DNA from: Bos javanicus
Lineage: Eukaryota; Chordata; Mammalia; Artiodactyla; Bovidae
Direction: 5' to 3'
Length of the DNA stretch: 64,000 nt
Assembly (NCBI RefSeq): GCF_032452875.1
Contig: NC_083884.1
Coordinates: 22,275,501-22,339,500 of the forward strand
Shown here: one piece after another, positions 33,266 to 45,416 of the stretch
How positions within the stretch are numbered: position 1 is the first letter of the stretch
Layout of the letters: each line of letters opens with the position of its first letter
Program-made: the position numbers and the translations under genes
The notes under the pieces: model-generated
The model's input: the letters and a program-made list of their open reading frames with translations, nothing else
What the model was told of the DNA's origin: nothing
The model's database searches: none

Positions 33266-33537
33266 AAACGTCTTCTCTTACAATATATTGGCAAGGATGA
33301 CTGGAAGACTGGGGTTAGCTAGGACATTCCCCTTTTCCCTGTCCCGTTTCTTCAAGTTCTCTTCATATGGTCTCCCCAGCAGGTCATTGTTTTTCTCACA
33401 TTGCAGCTAAAAGCTTTTAGAGCAATGGATTCAGGAAACAAGAAGTGCGAGCTGCCGGTCTCTGAATTCAGTCTATTGGTGAAAGCAATTAGGGAGTCCA
33501 CATAAATCCAAAGGGAGGTGATCAGAGACTCCACCCA

Positions 33538-33940
33538 TGTTATGGACTCAACTGTTTTTGTCTCCTCACATTTTGAAATCCTATCCCTTGGTGTGATTAT
33601 GATAATAGGAAATGGGCATTTGAAAGGTAATCAGGTCATGAGGGCGGAGTCCTCGTGAAAGGGTTAGTATCCTTATCTAGAGTATAGTATAGTATAGATA
33701 GTATCCTATCAAAGAGGAAACACAGAAGACCTTGATTTCTTTTGCTCTCTCCTCCATGTCAGGTACAGCTGTGTTCCACAGCTAGAAGGTAGCTATCTAA
33801 AAGCCAGGGAGTAGGATCTCAGCAGAACTCAGTCATGCTTGTACCCCAGTCTTGGACTTCTAGTCTCTAAAACTACAAGCATTGCAGAAAAGTATACCCA
33901 GATTTGTTGTCTACTAAGTTATGTGATATGCTCAGACCTA
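33538..33940 (+). mobile_element. MaLR solo LTR (MST/MLT1-like)
   Basis: Starts 'tgttatggactcaactg', then 'ttggtgtgattatgataatagg', 'ggtaatcaggtcatgagggcggagtc', and later 'cttggacttctagtctctaaaac'. This is the internal order of an MST/MLT1-type LTR. A local (TATAG)n-like run at 33681-33700 is secondary. Confidence 0.8.
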
Positions 33941-36645
33941 TATCCATCAGCGGAAACATTTGGCTTAGAAAGCTAAGCCATATGACATATGTGTCATATG
34001 TGAATATCACTTAATTTTCATGAAAACTGAGCTAGGTACCATTATCATACTAATGTTACAATTTTGCTCCTATCAAGTGTGCTGGTTCCTAAAAGTCTAT
34101 GATAGCTACCTTATTTGCAATCTCTGTCAATGTTACAGATAGCCTTTGTCTCAAATGATGGGAATGTATAATGAAACATACATTGCTTTCATATTGCTCA
34201 TGTCCTTGTAGTAGGATATAAATAATCAACGTGTAAGTAAATATATTATTAAATGTTTGTACTGTGGAAAAAACACGGAGGCAAACAACACAATAAAGGA
34301 CAGATCATATATGTTATTGATGCTTGCCAGAGCCAAAGACAAAACAGTTATAAATCAATTAATTCTAAAATAGCAAATTACCTTTAGGATACTTTATTAT
34401 ATGTAGATATAACATAATAAGTAGTATACTCTCCTTTCCTAAGAACTGATGCATTTGAAAAAGTATCTCAAATTACTAGGTTTATGATTCAGAAATATTT
34501 AAAAATCTATCATTATGATAGGTGCAAGAAATATGATTGCTCTATTTCTAATTAAAGCTCTAAATGATTCTATGCTGGTGGCCATATTTTTCAAAATCAT
34601 ATGCAAAAAAAAATTGTGTATTTTGCAATGCCCAAAATACAAATCAGTGAAAGAATATAATTTTCATTGTTTACTAAAATGGTAAACTAATATTTGTTTT
34701 AAATATTGAGACTAGTGTGCTTTTTATGGAAGGACTTGAGCATTTTAAATTGGAAGGATGAGAGACCTTCAGTATTACCTATCTTCTCTAGGCATAAGAA
34801 CTTTAGCATCACCCTGACATGCCCTCAATCCGCCTCCATGCAGTAGACTGCATTCCCAACATGCCATTTGATAAGGGTTGAGATAAGGACATAAGACAGG
34901 CATGGAAAATAATTGTTCATGCTACTCCTCCATCATTTTCATGGAAAACAATTGCCTAAGTCACTATTTCATGGTATGAAGTATTCTAGTTTCGCTTTCT
35001 TTCTCCCTGTCCCCTTCATGTTTTTTTTTTTTTTTTTAATTGTTTTATAGCTTTTCATTATGGGAAAACACATATCTATAAATGTTAATATAAATATATC
35101 TCCCACAGTTTTCCCCCTCTCACACATGTGCCTTTCTTCTTTGCAGGTGTGCTTAAAATATTAATCAACATAATTTACAACTTCAACAGAATATTACGAA
35201 TGTGACAGACAAGATTACTTTGTGAAGGAAAAACTCAATCTCCTTTGAAAGTGATATCCACTCATGATTTAGGAGATTAACATTTATAATTTCCAGAGGT
35301 TTCACCCAAGGAAAGCACATAAATTGGAGAACAAAGAACCCTGAAACCAATAAAGACTATTATTACTTTCAGTCTTCACAGTATCAATGCAAATCTGCTC
35401 TTCCCAAAGAGTTTATAAATTCACTGACATTAAGATATGAATGACTGGTCAGTCTAAATTTTTACTGTTAACCAAAGTAACTACATTAAATGAGCCCAAA
35501 ATTCTATCCAAAAATTATTCTTAGAACATGAGGCTTTGATGAACAGGGTGAATAGATTTATGGTGTTTTTTTGTAGATTGCAGATAGGGGTATTTTGGGG
35601 GCTTCTGAAATAACAGTATGTATGTAGTTATCTATTCATAGTATTGACAGTGTCTGGAAATGGAACAATTGCTCTCCTAATGGAATTGGCATTGAGAAAT
35701 ACCCTCCATATTAATATTTGTCTTTTATGTCACTATAATATTCTCTAGGTAACCATATTTCTAATATTTGTATTTCCTTTTTTTGCAAAAATGAATTTTC
35801 TGATGGTATTTGTGTCATATGTAAGAATCAAAAAAGAAATAAATGCTTAAATGTTAATAAATTTATGCTTTCTATAGATATTGATATTTGTAGCATCCAG
35901 CTGCATAACTAGTCTAATAACCAATAAGTGCATGAAGCAATGCAATAAAAATTATCTTGCTAATATTATCAGTTACTATCATAAGGGGTAAATTAATTTA
36001 TCTTATGAAAATTGAGAAAATATTTCCATTTGATCCATTTCTCACTTCTTTTAGTTAACTTGTTAGCTAATATGAATATTTATTAAGTAAAAACCTATTC
36101 TATGTGACCACTTTATACTTTCCAACTTATATGGAGTAATGCAAAATAAAAATTTGAAGATATTTCAGCCTAGTTACTTCTATTATTTCACTATTATTTT
36201 GGGAAATTTGACGATTTCTATCTTCCTTCCAGACTTAAATGTCTCTGTAAGACTTCACCCAAGGGCATAAATCTTTTAACAAATGTAATTTTAGAGCAAT
36301 CAATCATGCCCTTTTTCTCTGACAATTATGAATTTTCACATCTCAGATATGACCACAAATCAATGTTTCCAACTTACAAATCCATATCAGTAAGAGGTCT
36401 TATTGTTCTAATACAGGGAGTTCTGCTACCTCATAACAGGAAGTCAGCAGGAATGACCACTGTGTGATGCTGGGAGGCTTAGGTCAAGATAATGGAATGC
36501 TCCCACATCATACTTCATTGTGATTTTGAAATTAAAAGAAAGAGGGTTGGTGGGTCCCAGGTTAGTTAGGTGATGAGAAGATCTGAGAGACAGCAAATGA
36601 CACAAACACCTCCTGGATATTTAACTGATTTTAATGCCAAGGTCG
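33941..36645. other. 2.7 kb AT-rich stretch, no confident feature
   Basis: Only a poly(T) run at about 35022-35038, a faint MIR-like segment near 34008-34075 (tcacttaattttcatgaaaac, taggtaccattatcat) and a small imperfect hairpin near 33990-34011. No genes seen. Confidence 0.45.
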
Positions 36646-36864
36646 GGCTTCCCTGGTGGTTCAGACGGTGAAGAATCCACCTGTAATGCGGGAGACCTGG
36701 GTCCGATCCATAGGTTGGGAAGATCCCCAGGAGAAGGGAACAGCTACCCACTCCAGTATTCTGGACTGGAGAATTCCATGGACAGAGGAGTTTGGCGGGC
36801 TAGAGTCCATGGGGTCGCAAAAAGTAGGACATGACTGAGCGACTTTCACGTTCACTTTCAACAC
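36646..36864 (+). mobile_element. Bov-tA SINE, intact head and body
   Basis: tRNA-Glu-like head with both internal promoter boxes recognisable (tggttcagacggtgaag, ggtccgatccatagg) plus the Bov-A body ending 'ctttcacgttcactttca'. The flanks aatgccaaggtc / aacaccaaagtc look like a decayed TSD. Confidence 0.93.
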
Positions 36865-36955
36865 CAAAGTCTGTCTCTATGCGATAGAGAGGAAATGGAC
36901 ACTAGGTTTCATCTCTTTCCAAAGTGATTCAGGGGTGCTTTCTCCTTCCTCCTTT

Positions 36956-36983
36956 CTATCTATCTATCTATCTATCTATCTAT
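36956..36983. repeat. (CTAT)n microsatellite
   Basis: Seven perfect tetranucleotide units. Confidence 0.95.
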
Positions 36984-37019
36984 TTCTACCTATGCTGACA
37001 CATTGCCTGTGATACTGTC

Positions 37020-37740
37020 AATGATAAACACAGTGGGGCATTTGTTTAAAGGGTGAAAAACAGATTTTATTCAGTAAGCCCTGACAGTAAGAGAAAGAGC
37101 TGAGCTCCATTTCAGTTCTGCAAAGCTGACTGGGAACTTTAAGGAAGAAGGAGAGAGGGAAAGTTTGGGGCTCAGTGGAATTAGAGAGGTGAAAATGTTC
37201 AAAGGGTGGTCAGTGTAAATGTGATAGGCCAGTTAGGTTTGCAGGCTGGCAGTTATCCATTCAGAGTTTTATCTTCCCACAGAGACTGGGAGGCTGAGAC
37301 TTTCTTCTTAATGATTTCATGGCAGAGGAATAGTTCCCAGACCCTGGAGAGAGATGCTTCTGTTACAAGCAGCACATATTCAAATTTTCAAGTCCTTCTT
37401 AGTAAACAATCTAAGAAAGGGAGGTCATAAGCATTGGCTAGAACAAATAGTAAAATATTTTCCTGGGAATGTTGGGCTTTCTCAGGCAGGCATTTTAATG
37501 ATGGGAAGTGGGGTGTGGGGTTGGGAGTGGAGTGAGGGGTCGGGCTGCAGTGTCATTCTAAAGACGTAGCCTTCTGCTGCCAAAAGCTGTGCTAGAGTTT
37601 GGTCAAGTGTCTCAGGGGGAAAGTTTGGGCAGAGCTGTTATGTACACAGAGTTCTACAGTTTTAATTGTTCTGATGCCCTCATTCCTAACAGAGTGCAGC
37701 AGATAACCTAATTTCTCTCTTCCTCAATGCAAATGTAACA
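37020..37740 (-). repeat. Possible ancient LTR, antisense
   Basis: Opens with 'acagattttattcagtaagc', which on the minus strand would supply an AATAAA near the end of R, and continues GC-moderate for ~700 bp unlike the flanks. No TG/CA ends, TSD or family could be fixed. Confidence 0.3.
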
Positions 37741-37899
37741 AAGGAAGTGTTGACTGGAATTTTGGTAAGAAGTCATAAGGAAATTCTATTGTCAGTAAGC
37801 TTATCTGAAATTAGATCCCTTTATAATCACACATTTTCTGGAATATCCAAGTCTGACTCTTACTGTGATTAAATCTAGAAATCAATGCAGTCAGATACT

Positions 37900-38062
37900 T
37901 GTTCAGTTGCTAAGACATGTCTGACTCTTTGTGACCCTATGGACTGTAGCCTGCCAGGCTCTTCTGTCCATGAGATTCTTCAGGCAAGAATAATGGACTG
38001 GGTTGCCATTCCTTTCTCCAGAGAATCTTCCAGACCCAGAGATTGAACCTGCATCTTTTAAA
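37900..38062 (-). mobile_element. Bov-tA SINE, degenerate
   Basis: Reverse Bov-A body (ctgactctttgtgaccctatgg) and part of the tRNA-like head (cccagagattgaacctgc). Confidence 0.9.
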
Positions 38063-38664
38063 GATAATTCAGTCACTTTAATTGTCTATTCTAAAACTTA
38101 ACTTTTGAAATATAAATGGAATGAGTGCATTGATCAGTCAAATCAGTTTTTATGTGGGAAAAATTCACTTATTATTTTGATATTTTGCAATACTGACCTG
38201 TGATGTTCATCATAGGGGAAAGCATTCTATAGTTAAAGAGTGGAAAAGAAATTTAGTATCTAAAAATTAACTGGTGCCAACTGTGAGTTTTGGATCAGAT
38301 AGAGAACAAGCTCTCATTTATTAAGTGGACCTTCCATCTGGAAAGCTTTTGCTTGCCTTGGCTGGCTAGACTAGTTCTCAGTCTTTCTTAGTTTAGCACA
38401 TTTAGTCTCTTCCAGATGCTATCACAAATCTGGTGCTGCTTTATATTTTTCCTTGACACTATTTTCCATTTCTCACTTACTTATCAACCTGTTCTAGATC
38501 TAGTCAGCAAATCCATGTTTGTCTTTCATCTGTTTTTCATCTGTTCACCACTTTATTCACTAATTATTTACTCTATGAAACACCGTTGCTCTGACCTGAT
38601 GAGTGTGGCATTATCATGCAATTTTAATATAAGGATTATCCTATGGGATTTCCATGCAAATCAT
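38063..38664. other. Unannotated AT-rich spacer
   Basis: No repeat or gene recognised. The 83-codon frame at 38416-38667 is hydrophobic by composition, with no domain evidence. Confidence 0.4.
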
Positions 38665-39260
38665 TGAATAATGCATGCTATTTTCCAGTTGCATTCCTCA
38701 CTGAAAAATTAATCCATCGCTTTTAAAGCCTGATGATAAATTTCTTTTGTTTTTTGGCAGGCTAGCAGGCAGTGAAAATAATGTGAGTCAGCATTATATG
38801 TAGTGCGTCTGATTCACTGAAATTTAACACCATGAGGTGTATGTCTCTAAATGCTCTATGTTGCTGCTTTATCATAGCTCATTACATCTGACAGTTTTAC
38901 AAACTCATCTTTAATGTTATGCCAAGGAATAAGTATAAAGTGCACAAATATTGCATGGTGTTACAAAAACAGGGATTAGTGTTTTATGGTAAGGCAGTTA
39001 ACTAAAGAGTTTGTTTTATAATCTAGATGACGTCATTTCAACTACTATATTAATTTGCAAAGCCAAGAAAACAATGCATTGTTTTCTAATTTAGGTAAAT
39101 CTTATATTCAGTTAAATATCATTCTGGTTTAAATAAAAGTCATATCACTAATTAAAACATTCACTGTATTTTTCATCATTGTTCACTTTAAAATATTTCA
39201 GTGTTAAATCTTTGTGTAAGCAGTTATACATGGTTATATATCTAATGGATGTAACAGATA
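38665..39260. promoter_or_regulatory. Candidate conserved noncoding element with CRE
   Basis: Repeat-free block with a perfect palindromic cAMP-response element ATGACGTCAT (39027-39036), POU/homeodomain-like cores such as 'attaatttgcaaag' (about 39048-39061) and 'caaatattgcatggtg' (38945-38960). Dense motif-like text and retained CpG in AT-rich DNA are typical of long-range enhancers, but only alignment could show conservation. Inference. Confidence 0.25.
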
Positions 39261-39958
39261 TAGTACACTCATGACTATACTTTTTAATCTCATACTTGAA
39301 CATTAGGTACAAACATACCACATGTAATATACAGATTGAACTGGGTTGTCAAGTGCTTTCCATAGGTTTGAAGTCATTTGTGTGTTACTCATGCTTTATA
39401 ATAGTAGTTCTCACAGTGTTTTCTGAGGTTCTATTGGATTTTGAAACCCTTTTGTGTCTTAGTGAGGTCAAAACTATTCATCTCTTTATAATATCACGAT
39501 ATTATTTGCCTTTTTTCACTCTCGTTCTCTTACAACTATCCATTTCCAGATGCCACATCATATGTGATATGACAATGATTTGAATGTAAAAGTAGAGAGA
39601 AGAATTCAGCTGATTTCTCTTAGGTCAGACATCAAAGAAGATTAGCAAAAATATGAAACCATATCACTTTTCTCATCCTTTTAATTCTCTAGGGCTTTAT
39701 AGTTATTTTTTTCATCAATTTGCAAGAGGTTTATTCTTGTAGCTTTCAATAGATTAATAAATAAATGGTTTTAAATTTATTGGTTTTAATTTCTAGTGTA
39801 GTAAATATTAGCCACATAAGGAAAAGCTCCTTGGTACCCTCAATTCTAATAGAGAAAAAACCTTTTAAGACTGAAAAGCTGATCTAGAAGACAACCATGG
39901 AAACTGATTTTTTTATGTTTCAATTTTTTCAATACATAAAATACTATTATAAAACTAA
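39261..39958. other. Unannotated AT-rich spacer
   Basis: No repeat or gene recognised. Confidence 0.4.
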
Positions 39959-39961
39959 TGT

Positions 39962-40166
39962 GCATGAATACTCGGTTGTGTCTTACTCTTTGAAATCCCA
40001 TGGACTGCAGCCCTCCAGGTTCTTCTGTCCATGGGATTTCTGAGGCAAGAATATTGGAGGGGGTTGCCATATCCTTCTATAGCAGATCTTTCAGACCCAG
40101 GGATCAAACCTGTGTCTCCTGCATTGGCAGGCAGATGCTTTATCACTGAGCCACCAGGGAAGCCCT
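39962..40166 (-). mobile_element. Bov-tA SINE
   Basis: Complete reverse Bov-tA, from the body to the head terminus 'gagccaccagggaagccc'. ACTAAT-type sequence on both sides may be the TSD. Confidence 0.93.
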
Positions 40167-40532
40167 ACTAGTACTAATACTAACCATACAAAAACACCAG
40201 ATCTTTATGTTTAATTTATTCAAACACTTATTTCCTTCATCTCATTAAATTTTTCTTTTACAATAACTACCGTGAGAAATACTTATTTTGCAACTTTTGC
40301 ATACGATTTAATTGCAGTTTACAATTTTTTTTCTTCCTTATTTCAACACTGACTCAGATAGGAAGAACATGGATTGTGGCCTCGTGGCCTTGAATTCTTC
40401 TCCGGAAGGCATTTGACAAGTGTTGCAAAAAGTAAGTCTAGTTTCCATAGCATCTGTTTCTATCCTGAACATGAGAATTCAGTCTTTTCTGTAATACCAA
40501 TATTCCCATTATTAAATACTTTCTTTTTCAAG

Positions 40533-40652
40533 GGTAAGAACCATGAAAAGGAAATGGTATTCTTGCCTAGGAAATCCCCATGGACAGAGGAACCTGGTGG
40601 ACTACAGTCCATGAGGTCCAAAAAGAGCCAGATACAACTTAGTGACTAAACA
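40533..40652 (+). mobile_element. Bov-A monomer SINE
   Basis: Single diverged Bov-A unit (ggtattcttgcctaggaaatc to cttagtgactaaacaac). Confidence 0.88.
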
Positions 40653-41584
40653 ACTGTGTATTTAAGGACTCAGAAGGCCATGAGTCATCACCCCAGAAAT
40701 TTAAATAGTATTAAGAATTAAAAAACAAGAGCTCTTTAAAAAACAAAACAAGAGACCACTTTAAATTTTAAAAAGTGCTTCTATTTAATAGCCAGACTTC
40801 CAATATACTATCTGGCATTAAATGCAGACAGGAACTTGATTAAATATTCTGGATTATATTTTACAAGTTTAAAATGTGAAATATTCCCTATTGATTATTC
40901 ATACATAGCAGAAATACTTGCTACTCACATATATAGCATAAATGGCATATTCCCTGGTTCTTGAATTTTCCTTTTTTTCTAATTAAAAGTATTATAAAGT
41001 AATTAAATAAGCAATTTATTCTGCTGACAACCTCCTCTGAAATTTTATCTCTTACTGGCCCCTTCAGATTCTAATAGTAAGTAATTCAAGAGTAACTGCT
41101 TATGAGAGATATAGTATATTTTTGCTTTATGCATTAATAATTTCAATTAAAACAGTTTATGGTCTTTTAAAATGTTTAATGCTAAAAAAAATCCTATGTG
41201 AACAAAGAAAAGACAGCTAGGTATATGATTAAATATTGAGAAGAGTAGGTATAAGGGACATCTGGAATTTGTAAGTGATGGATGAATTTTTTTTTGTGAC
41301 ATCCTCCACTGCCACTCTGGGAATTCAGGGAAGTGTTGAATACTACTGGAAAATTCTTGAAAAAGCAACAAAAATTGCATTTTATGTGACTAGTTCATCT
41401 GCTCACAGTTTGATATTGAATCCTATAATGTAGGAGTTTTATTTGAGATAAAGAATGCTGACTGATACAAATGAAATATAAATAAGCATTTTGTAAATAT
41501 TTAGTAATTAGCTAAGTAAAAAGGTTATGTTTAACATATCACAAAGTAATATTTATCAAGATAAAGCACATACATGCACCTACT
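40653..41584. other. Unannotated AT-rich spacer
   Basis: No repeat or gene recognised. Confidence 0.4.
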
Positions 41585-41620
41585 TTTTAATGTGCATCTA
41601 TATATAGATGCACATTAAAA
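41585..41620. repeat. Perfect 36-bp palindrome
   Basis: Two 18-nt arms with no spacer; the centre lies between 41602 and 41603 in a TATATATA core. The arm reads ttttaatgtgcatctata. The next base on each side breaks the symmetry. It can form a cruciform or, if transcribed, a hairpin with at most a minimal loop. Confidence 0.97.
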
Positions 41621-42249
41621 TTGAATTCCAGTGTGGTTAACCTTAAAGACTTGATCATGTTTCATTTTTTTCCTGTCTTAACTATGTAAAATACTTAAAT
41701 GTGATAAAAATAACATAAACTGTCTTATTTAACTATCAATATTTCACTTTTCTTTCTAGCACTCATGTCTTATATTTGAAAAAATAAGTATACTGATAAA
41801 CTTTCTTGTAAGGCTCTTTTGGTTTTCCTCATTCCAGCCACAGTAGCTATATATTCCCCCATAAGTGAAAGAATAAACAGAGAAAGAAATTATAAAATAC
41901 ATCCGTTTCTATCATCTGTCTGGTATTGTGCCTGGTAATTCTCTTTTAAGTAAATCAGATTATGGAAATTACATTTACATGTGGATCAGAAAAGAGATAC
42001 AAACTTCTGACTTTACAGATGGCTGTTTTTCTTAATTATATGAATAACAGTTTAGAAATAACTAATTGGTCATGCCTGACAAGTAATAGCAGTTTTTCCA
42101 AGATAAACAAATGTTCACATTTTTCATACTTAATCAGAGACTTTATGTGCAAAAATGACCAAATGTATCATCTATTCTGAGCCTCCTGTGTTGTTTTGTA
42201 ATAAACGACCATCTGTACTTTGATTTGACTGAGTTTGTCTGTGTGTGAT
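41621..42249. other. Unannotated AT-rich spacer
   Basis: No repeat recognised; the 72-codon frame at 41962-42180 has no domain. Confidence 0.4.
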
Positions 42250-42380
42250 GACCAGAGAATTTGATTACATGGCAGATGGTTTTGGGAGAAGAATTTGTCT
42301 TTTTAGAACTAAGCAGACAAGCATCTCTCAATATTTTGTCCATACTCTCCCAAATGGCATCTGCTAATATTGACAGAAAG
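42250..42380 (+). other. Weak candidate exon
   Basis: A frame stays open for about 43 codons from just after a TGA near 42250 up to AAG|GTAAGT at 42378-42386, a consensus-quality splice donor. A plausible acceptor (gtctgtgtgtgatgaccag) ends near 42255. The predicted peptide has no domain I recognise, and there is no partner exon. Chance is a real possibility. Confidence 0.15.
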
Positions 42381-42789
42381 GTAAGTTCTAAGATACAAGT
42401 ACCTTGATGTCATTCTCTTTACTCTCCTATATCATAAAGAAATGTGAGGAGCTTGTACATAGCACAGTTACTGTCTGGGCATGCACATATCAGAATGTGC
42501 TTATTGACAGTGGAAATGAAAGTGTTTGTCCATGTTCATGGGCTTGGAATTATTAATGTGGGAACCTATGTCTGATTCCACCTCTCAGACACCAGGTAAT
42601 ATTTCTTATTCTCTTAAGTATCTACATTGTTATTGCTTCAGACCCTCTTGTTAGGCACACTGCAATGCAAGAGTAGATCAGAATCAGAAATTTAGTCAGC
42701 TAAAAAATATTCATTTAATAAAGTCATATAAACTTTTGCACAATATCTTGACATATTTAAACCTGATTTATGTAATTTTTTTTCCTTTG

Positions 42790-42932
42790 AGCTTCTTAGT
42801 TATCTTATGCAAGAAGTACATCACTACATTTATTATATTGTATAAGAAGCTGAAGCTTTGAGAGATTGAGCTACTTCCCCAAAGCCATCATTTATTAACT
42901 AGCAGAGCTGTAGCTACAACTCAGGATGAATT
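42790..42932 (+). repeat. MIR-like ancient SINE
   Basis: MIR-like order: 'gaagctgaagctttgagagattgag', 'acttccccaaagccatcat', 'actagcagagctgtagc', 'aactcaggat'. Confidence 0.6.
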
Positions 42933-43296
42933 AACTGGTATGTGACTTCTGTTAATTTCAGTTACTAGCAGATGCTTTACAATAGCAAAAAGTAAAACCC
43001 CAAAGTTTTACTAATTTTCAAAAGTGATATTTTAAATACAGGTTAAATTACCAGTGAGAAAGAAAAGTGAAACCAAACTCAGAAGAAACACGAAGAGGAC
43101 AAGCTCTTCTAACCTTCCACTTGAGGCAGCTTTCTGCTCACCTCTACAGGATCTCTCCACCAGGGCACAGGAGAGCCTAGAGGAGCTATTCCATGTTCAA
43201 AGTCAGAAGGGGCAGCGGTGAGGAGGTACCCCTTGTCCAAGGTAAGGAGGAGAGGCTGCGCTTTGCTGGAGCATCCGTGAAGAGATATCCCATATC

Positions 43297-43560
43297 ACCC
43301 CACTCCAGTACTCTTTCCTGGAAAATCCCAAGGACGGAGGAGTCTGGTAGGCTGCAGTCCATGGGGTCGCTAAGAGTCGGACAGAACTGAGGGACTTCAC
43401 TTTCACTTTTCACTTTCATGCATTGGAGAAGGAAATGGAAACCCACTCCAGTGTTCTTGTCTGGAGAATCCCAGGGGCGGTGGAGCCTGGTGGGCTGCCA
43501 TCTATGGGGTCGCACAGAGTTGGACACAACTGAAGCGACTTAGTAGTAGTAGTAGTAGTA
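43297..43560 (+). mobile_element. BOV-A2 SINE nested in BovB 5' UTR
   Basis: Two-monomer BOV-A2 with a (TAG)n tail (43541-43559), lacking its first few bases. It interrupts BovB between 'gagatatcccatatc' and 'aggtaagagaaaacc'. No TSD is obvious. Confidence 0.95.
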
Positions 43561-44205
43561 AGGTAAGAGAAAACCAAGTAAGATGGTAAGTGTTGCAAGA
43601 GGGCATCGGAGGGCAGACACACTGAAATCATACTCACAGAAAACTAGTCAATCTAATCACACTAGGACCACAGCCTTGTCTAACTCAATGAAACTAAGCC
43701 ATGCCCGTGGGGCCACAAAGAGGGGCTAGTCATGGTGGAGAGGTCTGACAGAATGTGGTCCACTGGAGAAGGGAATGCCAAACCACTTCAGTATTCTTGC
43801 CTTGAGAACCCCATGAGCAGTATGAAAAGGCAAAATGATAGGATACTGAAAGAGGAACTCCCCAGGTCAGTAGGTGCCCAATATGCTACTGGAGATCAGT
43901 GGAGAAATAACTCCAGAAAGAATGAAGGGATGGAGCCAAAGCAAAAACAATACCCAGCTGTGGATGTGATTGGTGATAGAAGCAAGGTCTGATGCTGTAA
44001 AGAACAATATTGCATAGGAACCTGGAATTTTAGGTCCATGAATCAAGGCAAATTGGAACTGGTCAAACAAGAGATGGCAAGAGTGAACATCGACAATCTA
44101 GGAATCAGCGAACTAAAATGGACTGGAATGGGTGAATTTAACTCAGATGACCATTATATCTACTACTGAGGGCAGGAATCCGTCAGAAGAAATGGAGTAG
44201 CCATC

Positions 44206-44460
44206 ATGGTCAACAAAAGAGTCCGAAATGCAGTACTTGGATGCAATCTCAAAAACAACAGAATGATCTTTGTTCATTTCCAAGGCAAACCATTCAATAT
44301 CACAGTAATCCAAGTCTATGCCCCAACCAATAACATTGAAGAAGCTGAAGTTGAATGGTTCTGTGACGACCTACAAGACCTTTTAGAATTAACACCCAAA
44401 AAAGATGTCCTTTTTATTACAAGGGACTGGAATGCAAAAGTAGGAAGTCAAGATAAACCT
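44206..44460 (+). pseudogene. BovB endonuclease fragment, broken by L1
   Basis: Open piece of the APE-like endonuclease, from 'MVNKRVRNAVLGCNL' to 'RDWNAKVGSQ', where the nested L1 intervenes. The Gly before the active-site Asp in the minus-strand copy (GDWNAK) is Arg here. The rest of the domain resumes at about 44634, and its 'GSDHELL' C-terminal motif is near 44869. Confidence 0.9.
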
Positions 44461-44625
44461 ATATACCTGTGGCAGATTCATTTTGATATTTGGCAAAACT
44501 AATATAATTATGTAAAGTTTAAAAATAAAATAAAATTTAAAAACATTAAATGTAGTAAATTTGAAACTCAAGATTTAAAAAACAGTTTACAAATAAAGCT
44601 GACATTGAAAGTTAAAAAAAAAAAA
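44461..44625 (+). mobile_element. L1 tail with 3'-transduced segment, nested in BovB
   Basis: 44461-44538 is the last part of a ruminant L1 3' UTR, ending in an A-rich run. It is followed by about 75 bp that is not L1 or BovB, with AATAAA at 44592-44597, and a second poly(A) from 44614. Near-identical 8-mers ataaacct / acaaacct (44453-44460, 44626-44633) flank it. Two A-tails and an internal signal indicate read-through 3' transduction. Confidence 0.85.
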
Positions 44626-44978
44626 ACAAACCTGGAATAACAGGCAAATTTGCCCTTGGAATATGGAATGAAGCAGGGCAAACACTAATAGAGTTTTGCC
44701 AAGAAAATGCACTGGTCATAGCAAACACCCTATTCCAACAAAAGAGAAGACTCTACATGTGGACATCACCAGACGGTCAACACCGAATTCAAATTGATTA
44801 TATTCTTTGCAGCCAAAGATGGAGAAGCTCTATACAGTCAACAAAAACAAGACCAGGAGCTGACTGTGGCTCAGATCATGAACTCCTTATTGCCAAATTC
44901 GGACTGAAATTGAAGAAAGTAGAGAAAACCACTAGACCATTCAGGTATGACCTAAATTAAATCCCTTATGATTATACA

Positions 44979-45416
44979 GTGGAAATGAGAAATAGATTTA
45001 AGGGACTATTTCTGATAGATAGAGTGCCTGATGAACTATGGAATGAGGTTCGTGACATTGGACAGGAGACAGGGATCAAGACCATCACCATGGAAAAGAA
45101 ATGCAAAAAAGCAAAATGGCTGTCTGGGGAGGCCTTACAAATAGCTGTGAAAAGAAGAGAAGTGAAAAGCAAAGGAGAAAAGGAAAGATATAAGCATGTG
45201 AATGCAGAGTTCCAAAGAATAGCAAGAAGAGATAAGAGAGCCTTCCTCAGCGATCAATGCAAAGAAATAGAGGAAAACAACAGAATGGGAAAGACTAGAG
45301 ATCTCTTCAAGAAAATTAGAGATACCAAGGGAAATTTTCATGCAAAGATGGGCTCGATAAAGGACAGAAATGGTATGGACCTAACAGAAGCAGAAGATAT
45401 TAAGAAGAGATGGTAA
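44979..45416 (+). pseudogene. BovB ORF2 linker region
   Basis: A 145-codon open segment nearly identical to the minus-strand one at 15565-16002, ending at the same codon with TAA after IKKRW. The shared stop is discussed as a finding. Confidence 0.9.

Noticed and set aside
33990..34011. Hairpin around 'catatgacatatgtgtcatatg'
   Set aside because: Arms are only 9 bp with a spacer; common by chance in AT-rich DNA.
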